From assembly GCA_963920575.1 (NCBI GenBank), contig OY986965.1:3347072-3411071 (forward strand): DNA of 64,000 bases. The letters are read 5' to 3'. The position numbers and the translations under genes are program-made. How positions within the stretch are numbered: the first letter of the stretch is position 1; each line of letters opens with the position of its first letter. The DNA is from Narthecium ossifragum. Taxonomy: Eukaryota > Streptophyta > Magnoliopsida > Dioscoreales > Nartheciaceae. The notes beneath the pieces were generated by a model, which saw only the letters and a program-made list of their open reading frames with translations, was not told the DNA's origin and made no database searches. Shown piece after piece: positions 39,201 through 51,200 of the stretch.

Positions 39201-42200
39201 AGTTTGCAGACCAAGGGAGGCGGCCCTTGGAGTTCAACGTAGGGGACAAGGTTCTGCTCAAGTTGACAACCCAAATTCTGAAGCATCTCAGAAAGAAGGC
39301 CATACACAAGGGACTAGTGCCAAAATATGATGGTCCCTTTGAGGTCGTCAAGAGGGTAGGCCAGGTGGCCTATCACTTGCTTCTACCCGACTGGCTCAAG
39401 GTACACCCTACCTTTCATGTCAGCTATCTCAAGCCTTTTCATGAAGACTTGCAGAATCCTGAGCAGAGCAAACTGAAGAGAGCCCCACCGACGGTACGGG
39501 TCCAGTTCGAGAAGGAGGCGGAGGCCATTCTTGATCAGAAGCAAGAAGGCAAGGACAAGAGGAACCGGCGCATCTTCTACCTTGTCAAGTGGAAAGGCGA
39601 GCCAGAGTCAGAGGCATCGTGGGAGCACGATGTGACGCTGTGGCAATTCGAGGAGTTAATCCAGGACTTCCTCAACAAGCATCCGACGAGGATGTCGGAC
39701 TCTCCTAGTGGGGGAGGTTTGTCAGGGCCTTGAGCCCATGACACGGGCCTTGGCACGCGGCATCGGAAGTTGGCGCGGCCAAGTGCTCGACAATGACTCA
39801 TGGTCGACGCCATCAGTCAAATGAGGCTAGGCGGCCTCAGGATAGCATGCAAGGTGTCCATGCGCATCATCCCCAGCAATGACGCGAGGAATCTTGAAGA
39901 TGGCGCGGCGGTCCGAGCCATGGACAAAACTTATCGCGCCACAGGCGGATTCTCTCGTGCGGGACACGGGCGAGCAAAACCAGCAAGGCGGCGAGCAACA
40001 TGCGCGCGCCAAAGGAGCTTGGCGCGCGGCATGACGCGATGCAACGCAGCACGACGCGACAAGGCATGGCGCGACGTGCGCGCAGCACAACGACATTCAA
40101 GTCCGGGTGGGACTAGGAATCCTAGTTGGACTAGGACTCCAATTCCTAGTGCCACTAGGACTTGGCGCATCTTGGCAAAGGCCATGGCAAGGCTTGGCGC
40201 GGGCAAAATCAAAGATGACGCGCGAGTCCTAGTCGGACTAGGACTCGGCGCACCATGGTGCGGCTAGCAGGACGCGTGAGGCCATGGGAAGCAATCCAGT
40301 CGTGCAAAAGCCTTAGTTCCAGTTGGACTGGGATCATGGAATGACTTGATGCGGCAAAGGCAAGCTTTGGCGCGGGGAAAGTCCTTATTGCTCGGGAGTT
40401 CTAGTCGGACTAGGACACGACTCGCACCGACGGAAGGCGGTTAGCCACGGAGGCTAAACCGTGCGTGCCATCAAGCTAATTCCACTTGGCCTAGGACTCC
40501 CATATGGGATGACACGGCAAATATGGAAGATGGCACGGGGGAAGTTGGTTATGACTCGCTGAAATAGGAATGAGTCCTATTTCGAGTCGATATGCGATGG
40601 ATCTTAGCAGATGCTATCCAAAGTCAAGTTGCACCGCAACTTGATGTCCTTCTTAGAGGCGAAAGCTGGAGCCGTCCTCTATATAAGGGGGATCCGACCA
40701 TGATCAAGGGGATCTTGGACGGTGACTTAGGGTTGGGTTCTCTTTGTAAATTGAGCGATTGTAACCAAGGGTTTGGGAAAGGGACTTGAGAGCTTCTTTG
40801 TAACAATTGCAGCAATAAAGAGAGCAGGTGAATCCTTTGCCTACACCGTGTCTTCTTGTGTGTTTGCATGTGAAGAAGACGAAGGAGGGCCTGTCAAGAG
40901 GAGTCTTGACGCCATCATTGGGAAGAACTCGAAGAAAATTTTCCGCTGCACTTTCCCGGTGACACGTTGGACGGTCCAAATGAGTGAAATTCACTCGTAT
41001 TCAACAACTCCAATTGATCAAATATAATCTCTTATACCAGAGCAGAGTGAAAACATACTAAAGTAGTATAATACAAGAATAAAGTTGTGTACATGTACAT
41101 GTGGCATGTGTAATGCACATGCCATCGAATTGGTAGTCCACTACCGATTCTTCCATCTAGTCCATCGGTAGTGGTTTACCGATGGACTAGATCAATGATT
41201 TGGTATCTCATTGCCGATTGAATTGTAACGGTAGTGAGGTACCGATTAGTTGATAGAGTCCATCGGTAGAGAGATACCGATGGACTAGATAAATAATTCA
41301 ATCGGTAGTGAGATACCGATTCATTGATCTAGTCCACTACTGATGGACTATATGAAAGAATCGGTAGTCCACTACCGATCTGGGCATGTGTAATACACGT
41401 CAGCATGTACACAAATCAGCACTCATAATACAATACATGACACATAATCAACAACTCAATACATCTCTCATATGAGCACACACCAAGCTCTTTTTCAGAC
41501 TAACCATAATCTGTCATTCGCTTTAAACTCTCTAATGAACGACTGGTACTCTGCAACATGACGCTCGAAATCAATGACAGTCTCAGGAGCATGTATAGTC
41601 ACCACTTCAATCTGATGTGGTTGGTATGACTGGTTTGTATCAGGATAGCCATACGAATATCCAGAACTATCACGCGCAATAGATGATCCGGTATCTCCAA
41701 AAATACCATGCATGAAGGTAGGCTCTTTGTTTCTCTCCTTATCTTCCTCTCCATGCTGCCTACCAATTCACTTGTCACTTCTCCTCTCTCTCCTCCCTTT
41801 TCTTTGTTTTTTCTCTATGTGGCCACTACTCTCCTCTCTCCTTTTTTCTCCCACACGCGACCCTCTTTTCACTCCTTATCTGCCCACTTTTTCCCTCCCG
41901 AGATCGCGGCTCCTCTCCTCCGCCTATGGTTCTCCTCCGACTCCGAATCCTCCTCTCTCCAACTCCGCCTCCGTCTCCTCCTCTTCTCCGCCTCGTCCTC
42001 CCCACTTTCTTTGTTTTTTCTCTATGTGGCCACTACTCTCCTCTCTCCTTCCTTCCTTTTTCTCTCACACGTGGCCCTCTTTCTTTACTCCTTACCTACC
42101 CACTTTTTCCCTCCCCGAGATCGCGGCTCCTCCTTTCCTCCGCCTATGGTTCCCCTTCGACTCCGACTCCTCCTTTTTCTCCAACTCCGGCTCCTCCTCC

Positions 42201-45200
42201 CCTCCGGCTCCGTCTCCTCCTCTTCTCCGCCTCGTCCTCCCCTTCTGCTCCGCCCCCCCTCTGCTCCGGCTCCTCCTTCCCTCCTGCTCTCTCCTCCCCT
42301 CTCTTTCTTCCCCTCCTCCCTCTTCCTCTGTTTTTCTCCTCCCCTCTCTCTTCCCCTCCCTCTTCCTCTGTTTCTCTCCCTCCTACCTCTTCCTCTGTTT
42401 CTTTCCTCTTTCCCTCCTCCCCTCTCTCTTTCTCTCCTCCCTCTTCCTACGTTTCTCTTCTCTTTTCCCTCTTTCCCTTCTTCTTTGATCCTTCCCCTTA
42501 CTTCCCTGTTTTCTTCCCTCCGGTGTTCTCCCCTCTCTCTTTCTCTCCTCCCTCTTCCTCAGTTTCTCTCCTCCTCCCTCCTCCTTCCCTCCTTCCCTCT
42601 TTCCCCTCCATGGTTTATAGCAGTGAAGGTGTCACTGCAATTAAGTTGTAGGTGCAATCATCGCAATCAGCCAAAGAAGCCGTCGGTGCAATCATCCAAA
42701 TATGTCGGTGCAATCATCCACGACGATCCGTACGTATCGGGTCCGTCCGGGTGATACGGTATGTATCGCCCGACACAACTCTAGCACCCCCTTGATACCG
42801 ATACGGGGGGTTTTCTGCCGGCAAGCTGCCGGTTATATACCGGCCGACACGGACCAATATGGAAATCCTTTCTAAGGACGCAACAAATAGGAACCAGAAA
42901 AAGATATCATTAACATAACATGATTGACGCCTACATTTGTATAACCTTGCCACATGTCACAAATAATCACAGGGATAACTTTGAGCAGCTTAGGGCAGTT
43001 TGGCACACCATATCTATACCGCTAACAATCAAAACATATGAAGGACAGAATCGAATTGTAGTCATAATAGTAAAGAATAAAAACAAAAGAAGAAAATTAT
43101 GGAGCACATTTCATATTAGGCATGTTAAATATTTCCATCCCGATATCTTACGAAATCCATTTTCTGGTTTGCTTCCTGCCTGTATTTGTTTCTTAGACAG
43201 TAGGTTATCCAAGAAGAAATGATCACTTATTAGTGCATGATGGGAGAGTTCAGACCTCATTCAGCTGTCATTTAAAGATCACTTATCTGAGTAAATATTA
43301 CTTTTAGGCTGAGGACAATAGGACATGCAAAAAGGAACAGGTGGCAAGACCGATTCAGGTAAAGAGCGCCTAACTAAGCGTAATCACGAGCTCGGCCCTT
43401 AAGCGGAAATATACTTAGCAAAGATTCCCGAGCCGACCGGCACTATACATGCCGGTCGATTTTTCTCAAGCCGCTAGGAGACCGGCTCAGCTCAAGGGCA
43501 ATAGCGTTGGTGCCGCTTGGCACCGGCTCAATCCGCTCAGCTTTGCTAATTTCCTTTATGGGTTTTCATTGGCTACAAATTAACAATTCAAGGAGCACCA
43601 ATATAACAACCCATCTTAACGCCATTTGTTTCTTGTCTGAAACCTTTTCAACTTAACGCTGGGTTTACTAGACAACCACATATGGTCAATGATGTTGTTA
43701 ATGATCATGATAAAGATGATGACAACAATAATGCTTTTTGTCAAGATCTTCATAAGGAAATCAGCCTAATGATGTAATATCATCTGTTAAAATGGGAAAA
43801 CACAGGGCTGTAGCTCAAAGGAACTGTAGCCATCAACCCACATCTCGACTGCATTGGAAGCAAATGTTTTCCTGCTTCTAACGACAAAGATATTTTATAA
43901 GATTAGAGACTACTTGTTTGCAACAAGGCTTTATGCATGTGTCATTTGATATCCAAAAAATGCGCAGAAACGGTACAAAATCTCTATGAAAGGTCAACCA
44001 GTAAGCAAATTTCCAAATGCAAAGGCTGTGACTGTTAGTACTAACCTTCAATTTCATTCTCGTCATTTGAGGATCGTCCATCCTCATCCGACAAATATAG
44101 GAAAACAGAGTTATTGACAAGATTCCCAACAGCTACCAGAACTCCAAGGCCAAACTGAACAAGTAAAAATAACCCAGGAATTGGGTAGTGCCACAATCCA
44201 ATAGTCTCCCAGATCTCCATGTCCTGCCAAGACATTTCAGAAGATCATATTGTTAGCTTATAGGATCAACAAACTATGCGTGCTAAGACAAGATGAAGTA
44301 CCTTACGGATTTTTTTGTTCAGGAATGTGAATGCCACATTGAAAACATATGTGCTAGCAGCCCAAAGCAGGATGAATATCAGTAGCAACCCATTCAAACG
44401 ATGCAATTGGAATGGGGAAGGAAAAGCATATAGGATATAACCAACATATGCCAGCAATCCAAAAGCACATATGCTCGCAAAACTGAAACTCCAAAAAGAA
44501 AGAGCAAGCAGCAAAACCTGTAATGATCAACACTGAAAGTTTTACAAATAAGCGAATCATAAAGGGTGGATATATCAAATGCCATTCCAAATCATTATTA
44601 CAAAGCATGCTAAAAAGGAAAACTGCAACACTAAGTTACACATGTAATTCACACACCGTTCATATATAATCTAGATGCAGTTTAAGACCAAAACATATGA
44701 ATTTCTATGCTTGAGTTGGAAAAGCGGCAATCTTGTTTGAAATTTGAATATCTATTATCAAGGATGTTGCTACATCTCAGAGTTAGCATTCATGACAAGT
44801 ATGTTTCACTTCTATACTTTTGGATGGTGACAACATCAACTAAAAATCAACAAAATACTCGACCATGTTGTTTTCATTGATATACTGACAAAAATACATC
44901 CTTTCAGTTATAAAAATTGCATTTTCTTTTAATGGATGACTTCTCAAGTACCTTGGCAAAATGGTAAGAAAAAACAAGATGCTGAATGGAAGCTCCCACT
45001 ATGAAGCTTCACTAGGCAATAAACAGTATTAAGAAAATCCACAAGTTCAGAGGCAATTGGAAGAGAGAAGGTTGCACGCACAGTTTAATAGGCCACAGCC
45101 CTATAATAGTTACATTCAACGAACAGCAATAAAGAAGGAAATTAGCATTCAGGTGGAAGGGTCAGGATCATGATTAAATTCAGTTAGAACATTGATGGAA

Positions 45201-48200
45201 GATGCAAGAAAAGATCACAAAAATCTTATTGATGAAGGTATGATTCTTGTTAAGAAAGAACAGGTAAGCATATAAAACACATAAAGATGAATGCGAACAA
45301 GACTAGTCACTATAATACGCCAAGGTTTTGGGTGATCTGAGTTAGTACCTATGAACAAAGACAGGAGAGTGTTCCATAAGTACCAACTCAGTTTACATGG
45401 CTGTAAATATCAGATCAGATATTTCTCTTTGACAATTAAACTAAGATAACCTGATACTCAAATAACACACTAGCATTGAAACTCCAGAGTCGGGGAGAAA
45501 AATATTAGATACTTGTAAAAGCAATGAAAGCTATGCCAAAAGAGCTTGAATTTAAAAATGCCTACCGGGAAGCCATAAGTAAAAAAGTTGATACTGAAAG
45601 TTCGAAAAACTGGTCGCCTTAGTAGCACATTTGTGTGCCTCACACCTGATCTAAAAATGAATATACAAATCCCCTTAGTCAGCAAGCATAGATGAAGAGC
45701 ATGGAGGACGAAATGAAGGAGATGAGACAAGAAACAATAAGATGCAGCGCAAAGTGCATAAAGGAAAAGTAAAATTAAAATTACATAGAAATCAAAACGT
45801 ACTTCTTTCAGTCGGATAAATACAAACAACCTTTCTTAAACAAGGGCAGAAAATGATTAGATGACGAACCTACAAACAGCAGTCCCAAATCAGAAGCCAT
45901 AAATGCATATTAAAAAAGGATGCTACTACACTCTATGTTGTGTAAACTTTGGTCAAATAGCCGTATGCAGCATGGATATAATCTATAATACCACGATCCA
46001 CCAACAGTGGTCCATTTCCTACTCGAATTTATTTGAGGCATCTCATAGGAATGACAAGTGAAATACGCCAGTATCTGCTATCTAACCACGGTCATCTGCT
46101 ATATCAAAGAAAAATGTGGACATTTTAGAGACGAGTCCATGGAATAATGAAGTGCAATATGGGGACCAGTTCCAAGAAAAACCTGCATATTTAGTGCTCA
46201 TAGAAAATATAAGCTCTTCTCTGGACTAAAACTAACCAGCAAGGGGGTCATAAGCAACAAGAAGCTCACGTAGAGAACTGACAACATAGAGCAAACACAA
46301 AGGAAAGTAAATGCTATAAGACTGAGCTCATCAGAAGGACCAAGGTTAAAGATAGAAATGTAAATTGGTGCGAGAGTTCATGCTAGATATTAACAAGAAA
46401 GTGGGAGAGTAAAGGCATGGCTCAAGGGCAAATGTTGAAGAGGGAGTGGATAGAGACTGATACCAAACAAGATTGCAAATGCCTTGATGCTTGAGCAGAA
46501 CTACCTATGGTGACAGGTACATCCCACGAACAGGTAAAAAAATAAGAGGTGCTTCCTTGCAACTATTGACTTCTGTCTAGGCAAAGAGGCCATGTGAAAC
46601 CTATCCTTGTTTTTACTACAACAACCCAAACAAACACAAATGGCATTTGCATAGTGAAATATATAATAGCATTCTCAAACACAAGTCTATAACAATCTAG
46701 CATACATGTTTGTATATCCATCGGTCCATGATAACCATCTAACCCAATGAACCCATAAATATATTTATCTTCCTATATTACATCCCTCTACTTCATCCTA
46801 GTTGGATGACCATATAAGAAACTGGATTCAATTAAAACACCAGCTTGTTGAGCCTTATCTGCCGAACACTGAAAATTGTTGATGATTTCTGAAAGATATG
46901 CTTCAAATGTATGATGCAAAGACAAACAGTAAAGTGATTTCAGTTTTGGCATACCAAACTAATGATAATTTGACTATAGAATACTATAGATTGATTCTGA
47001 CTCAAAATGTAGATGAAAGCAATCTCTTATTGGATTTAGAGGTTCAACATACAACTTTCATATTTTAAAGAAATTCAATGTAGCATGGGTTAATTTTCGC
47101 CATGTGTAGAAAATCTTTATACCTGGATTCTCGAATGAAAAATGAATGCCTTGATGGCAGAAGCCTCTCGGTCAAATTACTATCTTGCATGGCCATTATA
47201 GAATCCATTTCCTCCAAATCACATTTGACAGAGGATAGCTACAACAGAAGAGGGAAAATAAAAGCAAACATCAACGACTAATGTATCAGAATTATGAAAA
47301 CAGAAGTGCTTCCTCAAGAAGTAGGAAAAACTTTTTGAGAAATATAAGATAATGTAAAACACTCGAGCCATGTCGATAATCTAAGAAAGCAGGCCAACAA
47401 GAAAATTGGTGCAGAATCAAAAGTATATAGGGAAATTGAGCCAATCATCATAAAAGTAAGGTAGACTAAACTCATCCATAAACATGGCATATACAAGAAA
47501 TTGGTTCACTCAAACCCATCGTCAATTTACGGTCAAGGGTTACAGCACGTGTTTGGATGTACATTACCAGAACTTATGTTAACAACCCTAATGCAGAAAC
47601 TAGATACCACAGATGTATTTCCGAAGAAATGTAAGACACATTTCCTGATTGGTGCTATCATAAAAGCCTTCTCCTCAAGCTTGAGGCATCCATTTCATCC
47701 TTGTGAAGCTTCTTCTACATAATATATCCCCCAGTAGGATATTTTTACATACATTACTTGGTATTAATAACTTAACACATAAAACATGCCTGTGAACTTC
47801 TCAAGCCAACCCTTCTGAGTCTAAACTTGGATATTAGTACCAATCAACCCAAAAAATGTCTTAGATGCTGATGGAAGGTCGGGGTGCTGCTGTTAGTGTG
47901 GTAAAACTAATGAAGATGCTCATCATTGCAATTATGACCATAAAAAACATATGTTCATTTGACAAAGGCTAAGTTCAAGAGAGATAACATAAAGAATCAA
48001 CATGACTAGATATACGATATGGTGTAATATGGGCTTTAAATAGGTGCCACAGATTTGAACCAAGCAATCATCCACTTAACATTTATGATAAGCTGTAACA
48101 GAATAAAAGCCTTTATAAATGGCTGCAAATGTCCTCGTCTATCCAATTCCATATAAACTGAAGAAAAGTAGGGAAGGCAAAATTTTCTATCGTGGTCAGC

Positions 48201-51200
48201 TATTGCATTTTCCCCACCAGTTTTCTTACTACCTAGATATTATCAAAGTAATTGTTGCAGCATCCACTTACCACAAAGAAAAAGACTAAAAGAGAAATGC
48301 CAGAAGAACGTTCTGGCCATTCTGCTACCATCGTCACTTTGTATAGACCAACAAAGTCAGCAATTAGTAAGACAACATTTGGGAACTCGAGTGGAAGCTG
48401 GTAGATATAAAGCACAAGAATACTAAAGCCTGCATACAGTAGGAGAGGTCTCCACCACCTTCACAACCAAAGTAAAAATAGAACGAGTCAAATGCACATT
48501 GTGGCATCATAAGTTGCAGAAGATCAGCAGCCGTTCAAATAATTCAAAACACAAATTCAAAAGATAGAATTTTCTAAGTTAAATTACCGGAAAAGGCCAA
48601 GGAAATTGCTTGTAAGAGACCAATCAACAAGACCAACACAACTACCAATAAAGAATGGCAGAGAGATCCAAGAGGGATGAGTAATTCCAACACCCAACTG
48701 AATAGCGGGTAAGAGCAGGCAGCAAGCAACCTTCAGAGGAGAACCTTCATTTGGGAAACAAAATCAAACCAAAGTCATTGTAAACATTCTTAATCTATAG
48801 TGCACTTCTGAGTTTGAACATACAATCAATCACCACTTCTCGATATAGAGAAAGTATACACGTTCTCAACATAGAATAGATACACATCCTTCTTGTAAAA
48901 AAGTTTGAAGACTCTTGTCGGCTTTTAGTTTCCTCCCAAATGAATCTAATCGCTTGCAAATAGGGTGTCACAAAATCATTTTCCTCAATCATGCAACTAG
49001 ATAATAAACAAAAGAAGCCCAATAGCTCTCAGAGTATTGTGCAGCATTCAGTGGATTATTTTCCAAATAACCAACTACAATTATTGACCAGTGGAAGGAA
49101 AGAAATAGAGCAGTAAAAATCGTAAATGGAACTTATGGACATGAACATGACAGATTTAGGCTCCCTGTTATACGCATCCAAATCCAGATCTGATAAGGTT
49201 TTGAACCCTTCGGCTTAAAAAAGGGCATCTATATATTATGAAAGAGTGGATGCAAGTTAATATGTTAGATGCAAGTCATCTTTTATGCCAGTATCCTATC
49301 TAATATTAACTTCCAATGCAAGTCTGACAGTACAATTCGTCAATGCTCAGTATTGTCTTAATGAACATGGTCGAATGAAACAGAACATCACTCACTTTGT
49401 TTCTATGAGATGTAGAGTACGGCGGTTATAAGAAAAACTTGATCTAGTTGTTGCACCTCACTAATGCTTGACATAATAGGGCTTTTGAGATTTTTAGGAC
49501 TGAAAGTAGCTTAAATTTGATCTCCACTATTCTGATCCAGCTGAAAATCTAGTGACATATTCTTGGGCTGGAAAGCTGGAATTCTACATTGAAAAAGCTT
49601 GATGCCTTCATATTCTAGATGAATTCATTATGGAGTGTTACAAAATAATTTAATGTCTTAGGTAAACTTGAAGAAAAGAAATACAAAACATGTATTATAA
49701 GAATGAGAGGTTCCACACTCGAACATATTTTTCAGAGACCACAGTTCAAAAGCAAAAGTTGATTATATTACTATAAACTATCAAAAACAAAACACATTAA
49801 GTCATTTGCAACATATTTAAGAAAAAGGTTGCAAGTTTCTGTGGATACCAATAGCATCCATAGACGACGAGAAGTTCCACCAACAAGAATCTTCATGAAG
49901 GAGACGACTTCCATAGACTTCAACAAATGCAACAAAAGAAGCTGCTAGCTGTATAACCAGAAAGTAAATAACAGATGTTGATCCCCAGGGCTGGACTCTG
50001 CAGGGAATCAGTTGTACATCAACATGAGCACCCAACATACAGGCAGAAGCATGCATGAAAAGATAAAGGCAGCAACCATGATTCTGTTGAAATCAAAGCC
50101 AATGCTATTCAGAGAGCATGTAGGAAAAATCAAAATGCAGGCCTCTAAAAAAGCCAAGCAAACTTCTGGCACCTCCTGAAAAAATTGTCCTCGGAGCAAG
50201 AATTAACACAAAACTCTTATGAATTGGCATCAAAATCAATATTTGATTCAAAGTTATGTTCATTACGTCGCATGGAACCTATTCAAATATGGTATTTTGC
50301 TTCAAAAACTGGTCCCATTTGCCAGGATATATAGGAATCTTATTTGATGATGGTGCAATCAATTTACATTTCCATCAGATGGAAGTATTGATTTTAAAAT
50401 TCAAATCATAACAAATGAGGCATGGACATACACCTGCATAGACACATAAATATGAACGTGTGAAGCAACACAAAGATATGAATGTGTGTCTGTGTGCGTC
50501 TTTAGTGCATATACATAAAAACACACTGTGAATCTATGCATTTTTGCGGAAAGTTAGGGGCTAATTGGTTGCCTGCATCGCCTTAAGGTGCCTAACGCAG
50601 ACTGCATGAGGCACTCTGATGTTGCATCGGTTGATTTTTTGTTTGAGTATCTATATCAAGTCTATGTATTTTTAAACCCCACAGATCCTGTGTTTGGAAG
50701 ATCGGGTTAGAGTGACCCCCAGGCAATGAGATGAGGTTACCCCCAAGCTCTGCTGGTTCTGTTGCCTGAATTTGAGGCACCAAATACTTGTATAAAAAAT
50801 GTTTTTTTTAGCAAATACCCTCTACCTTATAGCTATATTACAAAATCCCCTACATGTTAAAGAGAGGTTCTTTGCTTATAGCTACATTGTGAAACTCCCC
50901 ACCTCATTGGTCTTTGGATTTTGCCTCCTCTAGTATTGGTTTTATTTGCAAAATCCACCTTGTCAAATTTCATTTAACAAATCAAATTAACCCCAGTCAT
51001 TCTAATTCACTTGAGAAACAATAACCGAATTACCATTGATTGGTTCATTAATTTACTTCGGTCGAATTCTGATTGCAATAAGGGCATTTATGTCTTTCAG
51101 ATTTTTTTTGGTAGGTGCTTTAACTTACTCGAGAAATGCTGACCAAATTTTATTTATTGGTCAACCTATCCTTAATTGATCGATTAACTTATTTCGAGTT

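Larger units (their letters stand above)
33666..40964 (+). mobile_element. Ty3/gypsy chromovirus 2, complete but defective
   Basis: A 7.3-kb element in PIEZO intron 10, antisense to the gene. Its 1,245-bp LTRs (33666-34910, 39720-40964) begin TGTCAGGG and end GTGACA. It is flanked by a perfect 5-bp duplication CGTTG (33661-33665, 40965-40969). By hand alignment the LTRs differ at about 24 positions (about 1.9%), mostly transitions. Coding order is gag, protease, reverse transcriptase, RNase H, integrase, chromodomain. It is GC-richer than the surrounding intron. Confidence 0.96.

Noticed and set aside
41708..42754. A 348-codon open frame and two overlapping ones on the plus strand
   Set aside because: They lie in the pyrimidine tract; all three frames are open and give only Ser/Pro/Leu/Phe runs, so this is base composition.
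48588..48729. A shorter PIEZO exon 5 using the AG nearest GTTGCTTGC
   Set aside because: It would put the join out of frame; the upstream AG adds Ser-Pro-Leu-Lys and restores it.
49817..49848. Extension of PIEZO exon 4 past 49849
   Set aside because: The frame stays open for a few codons but there is no later donor, and only the donor at 49848 keeps phase with exon 5 and the family sequence.
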